A stretch of DNA of 64,000 bases from Marthasterias glacialis. Lineage: Eukaryota; Echinodermata; Asteroidea; Forcipulatida; Asteriidae. Shown here one piece after another: positions 12,301 through 25,201 of the stretch (within the stretch, counting starts at the first letter, position 1; every line of letters begins with the position of its first letter). The DNA is taken from positions 8,529,531 to 8,593,530 of the forward strand of contig OU452234.1 in assembly GCA_911728455.2 (NCBI GenBank). Direction: 5' to 3'. Both the position numbers and the translations under genes were made by a program. The notes under the pieces are model-generated. The model saw only the letters and a list, made by a program, of their open reading frames with translations. It was not told where the DNA came from and made no database searches.

Positions 12301-13535
12301 AGTCTCACACAAATAAGAATAACTTAATTCACTCAAAAATAATGACAACTTTAGGTATTTTTTTCTAGTGCAACCTTGGTTGGCTTAAAATCAAGTAAAT
12401 ACACTTCAAAAATGTATGTAGTAGATATTTTAACAGTCGGTATAGAGTTATCTATTTTCAAGTCTTTAACACTCGTTGAACTGACAGAGATTTGAGTTCC
12501 ATTTGGTAAGAAGGGCAATTGAGACTGTCATCATGCTGGATTTAAGCAAGTATCCACTATGCCAAGCCATGAGTTGTTGACAAGCAAGCCTAGCTGTAAT
12601 GGCTTGTCAGGGGACAGGCCGCCACAGCCGCTCGTACTCTAGCCCTGCATTCAAGGCAGAGCTTGAACAGGGGAGTTGTGCCTTCACACGGTACCGTACA
12701 ACGGCATGTGAAACTGCAATCTCTGCAGATACTCCTCACGTACTCAACTACTCTGTATGCTGTCCTTGTAAAATCACACATTTCTCAAACAAAATGGGCT
12801 ACAGAAATGATGTTATGGTTGTTAATCCTTGGGTAAAATCACAAGTCTGTTTTGAGGTATGCGTGTTGCTATGTGAGTATTTTTTCTGCTTCACTTTTGT
12901 TCATTTTTCTCTGTCTCTGAGTCTAAGCTTGAATTATTGTAAAAATTAAAAAGTAAAAAACTTTTGAGTAAGATTTTGTATTTAAAAACCAAACTGAAGA
13001 CAAATGGTGGTGTGAAACTTTGATGGTAGTAGAAATCTTCTGTAGGAATTGTTGCGTTTTTCATAACAATTTGAAACTGAATTTATGTTTTTATTTCAGT
13101 ATTAAAAAGCATTCATCTGAAGAAAAAAATGGTCTTCTTTGATAAAGATTTTTGGAGAATGCTGCCTTTATTGTGTACAGTTATGCACTTTTACCAACTA
13201 GGTCTTGAAAACAAGTACATGGATTTTCATGTATTTATCCCATAATCAATGGTGTTCCTTCCTCTTTAATGTACTGTATGTGTGTCTCGAATACTGGTTT
13301 TGAATTTTGAGTTTTTTCATGAGACAATGATGATTCCTTTGGAGTGAGATGTTTTAAAGAAACAAATGCCTTATTGATTGGTACACTTTTTTCACATAGA
13401 ACTAACCCTTTTGTAGATTTTTAACAAGTTTTAGAGTTGATTTTTTTTTCTCTCCCAAAAATTTAATGTGAAAGAAAAATGTCCCTTCTGCAGGAACATT
13501 GACGATTAATAAAAATGATATTGAATTCAACATGT
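9311..13535. other. AT-rich non-coding stretch
   Basis: No supported gene. It contains a TATA-like element at 11714, a perfect 8-bp inverted repeat at 11195-11221, a C-rich tract at about 11580-11594 and a T12 tract near 12040. A plus-strand ORF of 135 codons (10007-10414) has unusual composition (many Trp and Cys), no splice context and no recognisable family, so I do not call it. Confidence 0.55.
11714..11745 (+). promoter_or_regulatory. TATA-box-like core promoter candidate
   Basis: TATAAATA lies at 11714-11721, preceded by GCG and followed about 20-30 bp later by TCACTGCGGGCAGAGG, a GC-richer segment where a start site could fall. CACGTG-like CACACGTG lies about 20 bp upstream. No coding exon is seen just downstream, so this is a motif-level call only. 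Confidence 0.2.
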
Positions 13536-13551
13536 TCAAGGATGGTATGTG

Positions 13552-13706
13552 TACGAATTTGTGAAGAAATGGTACGTGTAGCCGGTGGTCACAGGTTCAA
13601 CTCCCGCTGCAGTCAATTTTTCTTTATTCAACCCAAATACTGATTCTAAAAATGTACCCAGTTGGTCTCCCTTGTGGTTTATTGCTTGATACTTTCTGAA
13701 GAAGCT
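13552..13706 (+). mobile_element. tRNA-derived SINE fragment, copy 1 of a family
   Basis: A B-box (GGTTCAACTCCCG, 13594-13606) is followed by a tail beginning AGTCAATTTTT and containing TCCCTTGTGGTTTATTGCTT (13611-13706). A diverged copy of the same B-box-plus-tail arrangement lies at 42780-42894, which shows that this is a dispersed repeat. The 5' tRNA-like part is degraded and no clear A box is left. Confidence 0.7.
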
Positions 13707-13709
13707 AAC

Positions 13710-16700
13710 CATCCATGGCGATGTTGCAAGTTCAGTCAGAGTGTCAGACCGTAAAGCCATCACATTCTGATACAAGTAACTTGAAGGGTCAGTCAGAGAC
13801 CAGCTATTCCTGGTACCCTATTTAAGCATTCTGAATCTCCTCTTTCAGTCACTTACCCTGGATTCCACAAAGTTCCTTCCACTGTCGTTCCTCTCCTTTA
13901 TACCTCCAATATATATTTTTTTTGTAAGACAGTGAAAGGGGTCATGAAGATGAACGTCATCAGCGTTCGCTTGTGTTTAAAAATGGATACTGTGCCACCA
14001 GATAAGTGCCACCTTGGTGGATGGTGAACTAGTTTGGATGGACGGGATCCAGTTGGTCAAATTAGGGCCTCGTCAAGGCTGGTTTATCCTAAATAGGTAG
14101 CATAGTTAAGGGTTATCACGAGGTGTTCATGTAGGTATTACCTAGCTTAATCTAATATAATGATTCATAACATGGCATGCTCAACATTTATGTGGGAGCG
14201 TTAACTATTAGGCAGTGCTATTAGATGTGTAGTTGTATGGAGGTAGGTAGGAGGATGATTGGCAAATCATTGATAGGGTTGATGTTTCATTCGAGGTGTA
14301 AAATTTAAGGAATTCTGTGTTGTGAAATGACGCTGTTGTCAGTAATCTGACATTTTGCAAAGATTTTAGTCGATACTTTTGTTAAAATAGTTTAGGATTA
14401 GTAATCACAAGTAAAGTGATTTGTAGCTTGTTGGTCTGCAAGCTTACTTGAGATAAAGTTGTCACTTGTAACAATCATCATAAGGAATGTTTTTATCTTT
14501 CATGCTGTCACTTTAAAGAGATTCATTTTCTATCCAATTTGATGCGAGGCAATTTAAGTGATTACTATAACATGTATTAAACAAGTAACTGTTAGTGTTT
14601 CACAATTTGTCTACAAACCACAATAGTTCCTTACTTTGACAATCACATCAATGGCTCCTCTCTATGCTGTACTTTGTTTGGGGACAACAGAGATTTCTGA
14701 AAGGGTCACTACCTTGGTGTCCTTTGGAATGTTCTAACGGAAAAGAAGATTTTTCTGATATAAATGCCCTTTATCATAAGAAAAAAATTGCCTCTTCAAG
14801 TATGAAGTTCAAGGCCAGAAAGTCTGGCTGTAAATTGATTCATATTTCTACCCTTTGGTGATAGTGGTGGCTTGAATATATATGTTATCATCACAGACTA
14901 GTTACAGTAGTGTACTTGCCCCATACTATAAGAGAGGCCTCCAACACAGACGGTGGACACAGCTCAAGAGCATCAGGGGGGAAGTGATGGGCTTGAAATA
15001 GCCAACCATATGGCTAGATGTCTTTACTCCCTCGATGGAGACAGGAAAACATGTTGGCGTTTTCTCCACACAAAAATCCATAAACATCAGTACAGTAAAG
15101 GCTATCCCACCATTGCCCAATACCCAGTGGGGTCAATGTACCCAGAAATCCGGCATGGGTATTAACTCGGGGTATGTGATCGTATGCCTCTTAACATTAC
15201 CACCTCCGACAAAACACCCACACAGGGTCAGCTACTGACAAAATGTCACCTACTGATGAGCTCGTTAGTTGGTGAATGAACCCATTATATACCCCAGTGT
15301 ACCTAGAATGTCGCCTTGGGACATATACCGACTGGGTGGCCTTTGGGCTTTCAATATTTAGGATTCCTGGGTGTTCAAAACAGCAAAATGTCAACTGGGT
15401 GCACATGGTGTAATAAACACTCGTCATTTTGTAAATCAAACATAAATGTCGCTCAGTGCATGTACATGTATGGTCAGTAGATATACATCATGCAGTATTT
15501 AGGGTTTCTCATTACCAAAACATCTAAATGCCAACTGGGTTGTAATTCTTCGTGCTGTGATAAACACTCAATATTTGGGGGTTTACTTTCACCAACAGAA
15601 CCCATTGTTGACTGGGTGCAAAGCCTCGTCAACCCATTTAGCACTCAATGGTTTGCCCCTGTTACGCCCATACGCCTACATGTGCATGTAAATACCAACC
15701 ACATGTCATTGCAAATTCAGTTCATTAAAGTACTCAATATTTTCCTCTAAATAACTCCAAACATTTCCAAACAACACCCAGGCAAATGACATTTTTGGTT
15801 TTGGTTTTAATTTGTGTATTAAAGTATGGTGTCTATTACTTGTAGTTCATTGTTTAATTATTTAACCAGTGCAATAAATTTTTTTTAATACTGGGCTGGT
15901 CATTCATTTTAAACACAACACGGCAAGTATTTGCCAAAATGGATTTCTATTTCTGTTTTTTTTTAAGGTGAAAACAGTCTTTTATAAGGAGATTATATAT
16001 CCCTCTTGTACTATAAGAAGCAGTGTTATTTTTTATTTTATGCAATTCTTTTCCTGAGAATTATAACATGTCAGTCTTTGTAATAGTGCTTAAATAACCT
16101 GAATAGATTGCAGGGTACAATGAGAACACAATCTGTAACCCCAAGCAAGAAAAGCATCAGAATATTGCTAATCGTGAGCTTCAGTCTCTGCTGACTATGC
16201 TAAGCCATGAACTTGAAAGTTATATGACCAAGTTTTGTTTTCTAGATTGCTCGCATGATGCAAATTTGGAAAAGAAACACATTGCTTTGTTTTTTTCTTT
16301 TAAAATGTTTTATTTATTTATTTTTTTTATTATTATTATTATTTTGGGGGGGGGGGCTGGGAGGGGATTAGGGATTATGATCAAGCAAGATGTGACTTTG
16401 AATTGTTTTAATGAAAACTAACTCATTTGTTTTTCTTTTCTAAATATAAACATGAGTTTCACAAAATATGTGACTGGAATTGTAAGTACCTTTGACTAAG
16501 AATTCCAAATCCGAAAAGGATGGTGTGAGAGGCCTTCCAAAAAATCAAACAAATTCATTCACATTCTGGTTCATAAATCTTAGTGGGAAAAAAAACAACT
16601 TTTTTAAAAATTTTATTTGTTCATCAGTATGCAGTGCCTTTATATGTGTGTACAGTACATTGTATTCAGCTGCAGTGGTATGTTTGTTTTGGAAATAAAT

Positions 16701-18930
16701 ATAAGAGTACATGTTGCTGTCAGTTATTACATGTACACTACTAATAAATTGTGTATTACTACTTCTAGTAGTAATAATAAGAATATGTATGGTAGGACTA
16801 TGTACATAGGCCTATATACTTAATGACCTTGCTTTATTTTAGTCTTTATCCAATGTAATTTACATGAGTACTAATATTGCCAAGAATAGTCAGTCACATA
16901 TCTGGCAATGAACCCTAATATTCCCCGTCCACCCACCACCCCAGTGAGATGAGAAATCTCAGCAGTCCTTCAAAAACAACCAAAACGGAGAATTTCCCGA
17001 TAATTATCTTGATACAGCCTGAAACTGGCATCCTCAATATTCCCCAAACATGCAAACGTCTTCCTCCAGAGTCCAAAGCCCAAATCCACCCACCCATTCC
17101 TCCATACTCGATGCCCTCAAGCCAAGGTGCAAAAATCCATAACTGTCAAGAGACAAGTTTAGATCAACAAGATAAATGTCTCTTGGAATTTTAACGGGAG
17201 ACCCGTTTTCACCCAGAGGGTGCCTGCCACCCACTACAAACCCAGTGCTAATCCACCTAGGCAGGGTCATTTGTCAGCGATTCGTGGGCTCGTTTTATAC
17301 CCACTGTAGGAGATTTGTGATAAAGGCTGCCGATGATGTTAAGAGATCAAACCTTAATCAGCACTTAAATTCCTCGCTCAGCGCCCTTCTGAAAATGCCT
17401 CAGCCCACATTGTGCAGAGCCCACCCATACCAGAAAGGTAAAACCCACCTCCCCTTACCCGCCCACATGAAAAGATATGTAGAACTTCATAACTTTCTAC
17501 TGTCAAAGTACAATCTTGAGATACCATTTCAGTATTTCTTGAGAGTTGTGTCAATAGAGAGCTGATGTTCCACAGTGTTCTATAACACCTAACTATTTTG
17601 ATCAGTCTTCAAAAATATTGACAAGTTTGGTTTTTCTGAGCAAATTCTGACAATTTCACTTCTATAGTGGCACTAAAACCCATAACAAGTCTGTAAACCT
17701 AACTGTATCTACATAGTAGATTAGTGTATGGTACACTCATACACCATGTCATCGTGTACCCGGTAAATTTTACCAGGCGCATAAAGTATTTTGTCCCAGT
17801 ATTAGAAGAATGTTTGTTAGCAATAAACTAGCCCCGACATGAGAAATATTGCATTAATGTTACGTTTTTGTTGCTAGAATTATAAATCCAAAGACATGTT
17901 TTCCCATTTCCATGTAGAATTTAACCTTCCTATAATAACTTTTGAATGGCAAAAAATGGATCAAACTTTCCCGATCAGGTTTCTTGAAACGCACAATTTC
18001 ACATAATTTGCTTACGCCTTTTTACTGTGAACTTGTCGTTACGTCCTTTTACCGGGCACACGATGATGAGTGCACTTATTTGTTTAATTTATTGGTTTTT
18101 AACATCGAACTTGTCATTCAATCTACAGTTGTTTTTCTTTGAATAGCTCTCAAGATAATGCACACTTTATAAATACTCTGCTGCTTTCTTTATTATTTTT
18201 AAAAGTACATGTACATGGCTAGCAAGACATGCAGTTTTAATACTAAACAGAGATTACAAATGTGATCTTATTTATTAAAACAACAAATGAGATGTAAGTT
18301 AGTTAAATAACCAACTTTTTCAAAACAAAATGGCAAACACCATGTAATATAATTAAATGCATAACATGTAAAGTTATATAGGGGTTATATTTATTATAGG
18401 TCTAGTTATGCTACCATATCAAAGCAGGCATACAAAAAAATTCAAGGACATTTTATAAAAAAATGTTTTGAAGAATGAAACAATTGCAAGAGTGGACACT
18501 AATCCTATGCAATTTTTTTCAGATAAAGAGATAATCCCTGAACAAAATTCAAAACTCAGCTCTTACCCATCAACTTGCAAGGTTGCTCTGTCCTTCCATC
18601 AAAGCCTTCACACATTCTCAATCAGAATCCACCCATACAGTGTTAAAGTCTAAGGTATGAATGATCGAAGATGATCAAAGATAAGTGAAAGTTGTGATTC
18701 AAACAATACCTAAGTCCTCTTCCATCCAGATTACTTGGCTGTGGAAATAAAGAAAGAACCCACGTGTGCTCCATCCTGATGCTGCATCGTCTGCTTCCCA
18801 ATTTTAAGCTTTCCCTCCTTTTTTTTTGACTGTCCCGCCGTGGGTGTCGTCAAGATGAATTACAATCATGTCCTGCTGAACTTGTTCACCCAATAATGTT
18901 CTCAGATAACCAGTGAAACTTAGTTCAGCG
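13710..18930. other. AT-rich non-coding stretch
   Basis: No supported gene. It includes two diverged copies of a 141-bp unit (15350-15580), a (ATT)n plus G10 tract (16330-16357), a small hairpin TTACTAC/GTAGTAA near 16757, and a 129-codon plus-strand ORF (17176-17565) that has no splice context or family likeness. Confidence 0.55.
15350..15580 (+). repeat. diverged 141-bp tandem duplication
   Basis: TATTTAGG at 15355 and again at 15496 starts two copies. Both go on to share CAAAACA, AAATG(T/C)CAACTGGGT and ATAAACACTC in the same order. The first copy is separated from the second by extra sequence ending in TACATGTATGG. The copies are old, with many differences. Confidence 0.6.
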
Positions 18931-18946
18931 GAAACTGGCCTTGCCT

Positions 18947-19159
18947 ATTGGCAGGAGGCTAATCCACAGCACGTGCCAGGCACAGGGTCTCAGGTTCTAT
19001 ATAAAAGACGACGTCCAATTGGTCAATGAGCTGGAGAGGTCTGCAGCTTGCTTTTTAAGGTGTTTTCTGATTGGCCAGTTACGAGGATTGTCCTTGGAGA
19101 CATTAGGTTGAGGATGTTTCATCTTTGTTGTGATGACATCATAATGGGGCTACGTAAGT
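18947..19159 (+). promoter_or_regulatory. TATA/CCAAT/E-box promoter candidate with possible first exon
   Basis: In order on the plus strand there is an inverted CCAAT box (ATTGG, 18947-18951), a palindromic E-box CACGTG (18970-18975), a strong TATA box TATATAAAAG (18998-19007), CCAATTGG (19015-19022) and another ATTGG (19070-19074). With a start site about 30 bp after the TATA box, the transcript would reach an ATG at 19144-19146 with A at -3 and G at +4. After it comes a consensus splice donor GTAAGT at 19154-19159. The first exon would then encode only M-G-L plus one base. The combination is suggestive; no downstream exon has been matched to it. Confidence 0.35.
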
Positions 19160-19930
19160 TACTGGTGTTTAAGTTTTAGTTGGACTTTTACAGCGTTTTG
19201 AAAACTGAGTAGCTGTATAAATTTGAGTCTGTTTTTACATGTATGTTCAAGTGGTTGCTACCATGCTCTGAAAAAGTGTGAGGAAAACATAACTTTCTTA
19301 AATGTAAATTATCAAGTTCTTCATGAAATTTGGAAAAGCCAGTTTGTTATAATATTGTTTTCAAACAAAATGACTTGCCATGCAATAATTTTAACCAATT
19401 AAGACTTTTCACAGAAAGCAACTTGATCAATTTTCACATTAGCTGAAGTGAAGAGTCTGTATATTGTAATCCTTGCAAATCTCAAAAGGTTAAAATGAGA
19501 AACTTGTGAGTACATTTAGGCATCGCAGATTTCCAGTTGTTGTTTTTTGTTTTTTGTACGAAGTGAGAAGTAACTATAACCGGTAAACTTGTAAATTTGC
19601 GGGTACAACCATGTATAAATCTCTTTTGGGAAGAGTGGTGGCTCTGAAAAGAGCCGTTGTGGTCTCGACGTTCTTCGGGAGAAGATGCGCTTTGTACAAA
19701 GTTGATATTTATTAAGAATGTACATGTACACTGGACAGAATGTTAATGCTGTAAATAACCTACATGGAGTCCTTGGCATGTAAAACCAATATGCCTATGT
19801 ACAGTTTGTATGGAGAATAGGGTAGAGTGCGGGTGAGGCTTTTTGTTCTAATCAATTAGGCTATAAGCAAGGGGATATTGGTTTTAATGTGGATAAATGA
19901 TTTTATGGAGAAAGAAAAAAATCAAGCACA

Positions 19931-20020
19931 GCAGCTTAGACAAAATAAGTGGGGAACCAGTCACAGACAATGTAACATTATATAATATTTTGGCTGGTGA
20001 CCTGTCCCCGCTAAGCAAAT
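19931..20020. mobile_element. foldback (MITE-like) element, ACCAGCCA family
   Basis: The left arm contains AGCTTAGACAAAATAAGTGG and GGAACCAGTCA. The right arm contains TGGCTGGTGACCTGTCCCCG and CTAAGCAAAT, which is roughly the reverse complement. Related arms at 28752-28840 and 44343-44418 make this a small dispersed family. There is no coding capacity, so any movement would depend on an enzyme encoded elsewhere. Confidence 0.5.
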
Positions 20021-20860
20021 TTGAGTGCTTTACACCTTCATGAAATTGGCTACAAAAAGCCACATTACCAAGTAATATATATTATTTAAATTTGATTGCA
20101 CAATATTCTGCATCACAGGTTTATGAAACTTGGTCCTGTCTTCAAAGTGTACACTGTCTTGCTACTAAGATACTTTGTGGGTGCCAATGGTTCTATTTCT
20201 CCAGCAAGCTAGGGAGTTGGCCTGCCATGTGCTGGCATTTGTGGCAGGCTAAGTATGACTGGTATGTCATTTGAAGCGGCAGAAGCATGTTTGTAATTCT
20301 CTCCCCCCAGCATGCTAACTTTTCTTTCTCTTTTGGGGCGATGAGCTGGCGCATACTGCTACCATGACCAAACCTTAAGGCAAGCTGACAGGCACGCTGG
20401 TCAACTTTGTTTTCGGTTTTGGGCTGGCTGTTTTCTTCTTTTTGTTTCCTGCCGCTGACCTTTTGTCAAGTTGTATTATCCATGTGTCCAGACTTCCAGA
20501 TGACCTTCTCATTAGTGAACTGTCCCCAGCACTCTGTTGAAAATGTTTGTTGGTATGGCCTCCGCCTCCTCAGTTGGTGTTAATCAGATTGGCATTGTTA
20601 ACACCTAGATTAAAGTTTCTATTGCTTTTATTTATATCCATTTTAGCAATTGTATCAAATTATTTGTAAAATACAAACAAAAACTCTCCCCCTATTTACC
20701 ATAAATAAGGGTCACACTGTAACTTGGATTGTACTCTCAAATGAAGAAAATTCAGCTTAAAGTTTCAAGGTAATTCTAAAGTGAAACTATTTTTTAGTAT
20801 AAATTTTTCAAATTCCATGTGGTAATGCAGGAATATTTGTGTTACATTCTGAGCCACAAA

Positions 20861-21262
20861 TAATAATAATAATAATACACAGTTCTTATATATCACTTTA
20901 TCACAGCCAATGGGCGTCTCAAAGTGCTCAGTGTTTTTCCGGCAAGGTATGGGGAGTTACGTTTTGAAGTATGAGACCTGTTCCTTTACATAGCACCATG
21001 TAATGGTTTACAAGGTGCTGTGGTGCAATCTGCAGCCAATCAAACCATGAACACCGGGGTGAACCCCTTCTCTTTGCAATAAGTGTCACTGGGTTCTTTT
21101 ACGTGCATTACACAACACACAGGACCTATGATTTTACGTCCCATCCCAAGGATGCAGCAATAATGGTTAAGTGTCTTGCTTAAGGACACAAGTGTCAAGA
21201 CCGGGACTCGAATCCGCACTCTGCTGATCAGAAACAGCGTTCTTATCCACTCGGCCACAACA
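20861..21262 (-). mobile_element. tRNA-derived SINE, near full length
   Basis: Read on the minus strand it starts with a tRNA-like head: A box TGGCCGAGTGG (21247-21257) and B box GGATTCGAGTCCCG (21201-21214), the internal RNA polymerase III promoter. A module TGACACTTGTGTCCTTAAGC, continuing to 21165, comes directly after. Then come a tRNA-unrelated body of about 290 bp and a (ATT)n tail (20861-20877). The second SINE at 26424-26765 has the same module in the same place. SINEs carry no protein and rely on a partner LINE. Confidence 0.85.
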
Positions 21263-23223
21263 CAAAGTTTGTCTAGAATTGTAAGAACAGACACTTTTGA
21301 CAGTTTCTTCAACCCAAATAAAAGGCCATAAAAACTGTTTTGAATTAACATTCCCATGGATTCACAAAAACCTGTTGTGTAAGGTGATCATTTGATATCA
21401 AAGCCAAACAGATAAAGCTAGTAGTATTACCAAAGTTACATAGTAGAGAATCCATGCACCAATCGCCAAAGAAAAAAGTGATTTCTTCTGGAAAATATGT
21501 TTTAATCTGATGTAGAATAGATATCCGTGGCATGCAACTGTCACATGCTTCTTTCTCATAGAATGTTCCACCTACATGTACATGTGTTTATTAAGGCATT
21601 CGCAGGAAAGCTTTAATATATATTTCTTGATCACAGATTTGTTTAAATAGCTGTAATTTACCTGAAAGTAATGAATTAACACAATTGTATTATAAGTATG
21701 GTAAATGCATCCAAAGCAAGTTTTTGTAGTTTTAAGCTACGCATGATGTATAATGAAACAAGACACAAAAAGATGGTCTTTTACTTTCCATATTGAAAGG
21801 TAACCACCTTTGTTGTGCTTTGGGTTGCAATAGATGCCATCTTTGATGACAAGTTCTTTTTTGGCTTGTAGCCACGTCACGCTCTGTAAGTTTCAAAGCA
21901 GCTTGAGTTGCTTACCAACCAACCTTAGGAAGGATATTATAAAACCCACACATGTCGCTTGTAGTGCTTACGCGTAACGCACGGTTGTGAACTCAAAAAT
22001 GTGCAGTCATTGTCATCAAAGTTGGCTGATTTTTCCCATTGTTAACGTCATGTGCAACCCATCTATTCTTCTTCGCATACAATCTGCTCCATCAGTATAT
22101 ATTTATTAATTGGTCTTACTCATATCACTCAACGTGTAGTTAATATGTTTATGTGTGTTCATTCCCTTGGCCAATCACCCCAAGTCCTTCTATAGCTTCT
22201 TAAAGGTATCGTACATCATTGGTGCTTCAAAGAGTACAATCAATCTTATCTTTTAATTTTCAAAAAAAAAACTACACAATCAACCTGTGACCAACTCATC
22301 ATGTTCAAGAAAATGTTGAATAATACATTAATGGTTTACATTTTGACAGGGATAGTTGTCTATTTTTGAGCTTATTTTAGTTTGTCAAATCTCAATAAGA
22401 AATCAAATGTTAAGGACGGTTTTCTTGCTCATGGTATCTAGGACAGAAAAAACTTCTCTGGACAATTGGTCATCCTGGTATCAAGTTTATAGAAAGTAAG
22501 CTGTCAGATTGGAAATCATTGATAATTTTCAACCAATCGCGTAGCACACCTTTAAGCTGACAGTTTAGTGAAAATCAGGGGAATGGTTACAGCAGGGACT
22601 TCCCCAGCGGGATGGCTGACATTATTGCTGTTTTTACCACTGGTGGCCTGTTTAAGAGACATGTTTTAAAAACAACGTCTAAAATTTGAAGAATTTGGTC
22701 ATACATGTGCACAAACATGTGGTAATACTTGGACATAGTTAGCCAATGGGTACCTTGTGGACTTGAGTTTGAGTAGGTTTTATCTTTCAGTGCAGTATTG
22801 TTTATCTTGACACGCTGTTTTACATTTAGGGTGTTTAAATTATGTAAAAGAAAAGCAACACTGACTTTTTGGGTTTTTGGGTTTCGTGTTTGTATTTGGT
22901 TTGTTTCCCATAAATAATTGAATGAAGCGGTGGTGCTTAGTGAAATGGCGACTAAAGGCCTTGCCTGGAAGCTTTTTGTTAAAGTTACCCAAAGTTAGCC
23001 CAGCTGAAGCTCTTTCAGATTGGATATTCTTGGACACTTCTTATTTAAAAAATGCAGACCAAACAGTATGTATCAGTCGTGATGATGAGTAAGATGATGT
23101 GTTAAGTTGGGTGTTATTATAGGTTTCACGTTATTAGTAAGCTTCTGTTCGTACTAAGGAGTGTTTTTTGCAGGATCACAGCAGTTTTACAGACTTTGTA
23201 AGCATTAAAGTCAAGGCCTGGCC

Positions 23224-23290
23224 CAGTGGCGTAGCCAGCATCTTTTTTGCAGGGAGGCAAAAAGTAGGGGGGCACATGTGTTTGTAGAGA
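23224..23290 (+). mobile_element. possible DNA-transposon end fragment
   Basis: The string CAGTGGCGTAGCCAGC followed by a T-rich and then G-rich stretch resembles terminal sequences of hAT-type elements, which often begin CAGNG. I found no matching inverted end or transposase nearby, so at most this is a fragment. Confidence 0.25.
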
Positions 23291-25075
23291 GGGCAATTTC
23301 AGTTGAGGTCAAGTCTAAAATTGCCTGATTATAGTAAATTTCATGAGATGAGCATGCAGACGAGCAGAGTTCAGAGACCAAGACGGTGCCTTAAAGTTAA
23401 AATTGGAATCAATACTGAGAACTATTTCTGAAAGAAAGGCTCTCATCCTCTACCATAAAGTACCTGCTTATAACACAACAGAATGGGTGCACTGTTTTAC
23501 CATGCTTCATTTTTTCCTTTTTTTTTTACAAGATATGCACACATAGTAACACAAGTTTTCATAGATTGTTTTTGTAACCCGTTTCTTGAAAACTGTTGGA
23601 TGTAGAACATTGTACTCTCCATTTAAATAATGTTGAACTATTCCATCATGGCAAGAAGTCCAGTTGCACCATGTACACCTGTACTTTCAAGCTAAACCTT
23701 ATCTCATAATAAATGTCATGATGATCGCATGACCAGTATCTTGTAAGAAGGGGAGGACTGGTGGCTCATCTCTGCAAAAACAGGGGTCAGTTTCTAAGCC
23801 CATTGGGGGTCCAGCAGCTGCCCAAATATGACACCCCTCTCAAAAGACCTGCCCCCCTGCTGGTGGCCTGTTCCCTAACCCATCAGCTGTTCCAATGTCT
23901 GCACTTTTTAACTTGGGAGAGCTTGACTGCCAATCCTAGGTGGAGAATTATCAAATCTGCAACTGTACCCAATGTTAAGGAAACACCAAGAGTAATTGTG
24001 AAGTGCTGCACAGGGATCAGTTTATGTAACAGAAGCTAACGCAGTTATCTGAAGATAGAAGATGCATGCTCCCTGCTAGTTCCATACCCCTTGGTTGAAC
24101 CCAACAACGTGTGTGCCCCACCTGAAAAAATGTATTACAATGTCTGGCATACACGCGAACCTCAGATTGGTCAGTGAAATAGACAGTTGTTAGGCTGGAA
24201 CCTTGTTTGTTGGAATTCAGTTATACCAATTTGATAACAGAAAAGATAGCCAACCAGTTTCTCTGCCTAGTCGGATTTGTCACATTTTTGGCAACAATTT
24301 TCCACGTTTATGGTAGAAAAGCAAGGTTATAAAGGTCTCATTCATTCAATAATCAAAACTGTTGACTGTATTGCCCATTTCACTAGTTCCCTATCCTCCC
24401 TGTTTCCTTTTCCATAACTATAGTGGGTACCATCATGGGTAGGAGTCAGGTTACCAGCCCAGCACTCCTATAAAACAGCGAGCCAATTATAACAAACTGC
24501 TCAGTAACTATCGCAAAGCATATGCTTCAAACAGTACAAAACTTGAGATCGTTTTTCCTTCAAATAGCATTGGAAACATCTCAGAAAACAACCGCAAATG
24601 TTTATGGCTTGGAAATTTCTCCAATTTTGAGATGTGAAGTGACTGTGTGAAAAACGAGGTTTGGTTTTTTAGTTTGGTTATTTAGTTTGGTTATTTTAAT
24701 TACAAATTAACAAAATATACTAACTGATCTTAAAATGTGAAATTAAGGGTGATGATGTCATTCCTTTTTGTTACATCATGTAGCGGGAAGCACATTTTCA
24801 CACCTGAACAGTACAGGGTATAATTTGGGAGACATTTGAAGCTCACCCCTAGTGTCCACGAACAGTGTTTGTTTTTACCAAAAGAATCATTTTAATTTCT
24901 AGTTTTATGTCAGGATGTATTTTTTTTCTAACTATCCAGAGTTTTATTGATAGAAAACCTTAGCTTGCCCATTTTCCCTCTGAAACTTGCTTAAAGTTCT
25001 TGATACACAGTGGTATTTTTCACATATGATATGTTTTACCTTCAAGACTTACCCAAATAATGTATTATATGATCT

Positions 25076-25201
25076 GGGGTAGATTTCACAAAACTAGTCC
25101 TAACTTCGGACTAGTCCTTATGACTAGTCCTATAAGTTAGGACTAGTTACTCGTCCTAACTGGAGATAAGACTAGTCCCAGTGCTTTGTGAAATCCAGAC
25201 C
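25076..25201. mobile_element. MITE with terminal inverted repeats
   Basis: The 126-bp element has near-perfect terminal inverted repeats: GGGGTAGATTTCACAAA (25076-25092) and TTTGTGAAATCCAGACC (25185-25201). The interior is made of alternating GACTAGTC and TAGGAC/GTCCTA blocks, so nearly the whole element can fold back on itself. There is no coding sequence. This is the structure of a non-autonomous DNA transposon. Confidence 0.8.

Larger units (their letters stand above)
19160..25075. other. AT-rich non-coding stretch with dispersed repeats
   Basis: No gene seen. It holds a foldback element (19931-20020), a GCCTGCCA/TGGCAGGC hairpin (20220-20249), a complete-looking SINE (20861-21262) and a string CAGTGGCGTAGCCAGC at 23224-23239, a type of sequence often met at the ends of DNA transposons. 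Confidence 0.6.

Noticed and set aside
13099..13141. short terminal exon after TTTTTATTTCAG
   Set aside because: Same reason: a good acceptor but only 13 codons before a stop in AT-rich DNA.
17176..17565. 129-codon plus-strand ORF
   Set aside because: Low-complexity Pro/His-rich start and no coding signature. Likely chance.
20220..20249. microRNA precursor (GCCTGCCA/TGGCAGGC hairpin)
   Set aside because: The stem is only 8-11 bp, too short for a pre-miRNA, and contains no known miRNA sequence.
21201..21257. tRNA gene at the head of the minus-strand SINE
   Set aside because: The tRNA-like part is joined to a shared module, a long body and a (ATT)n tail, so it is a retroposon.
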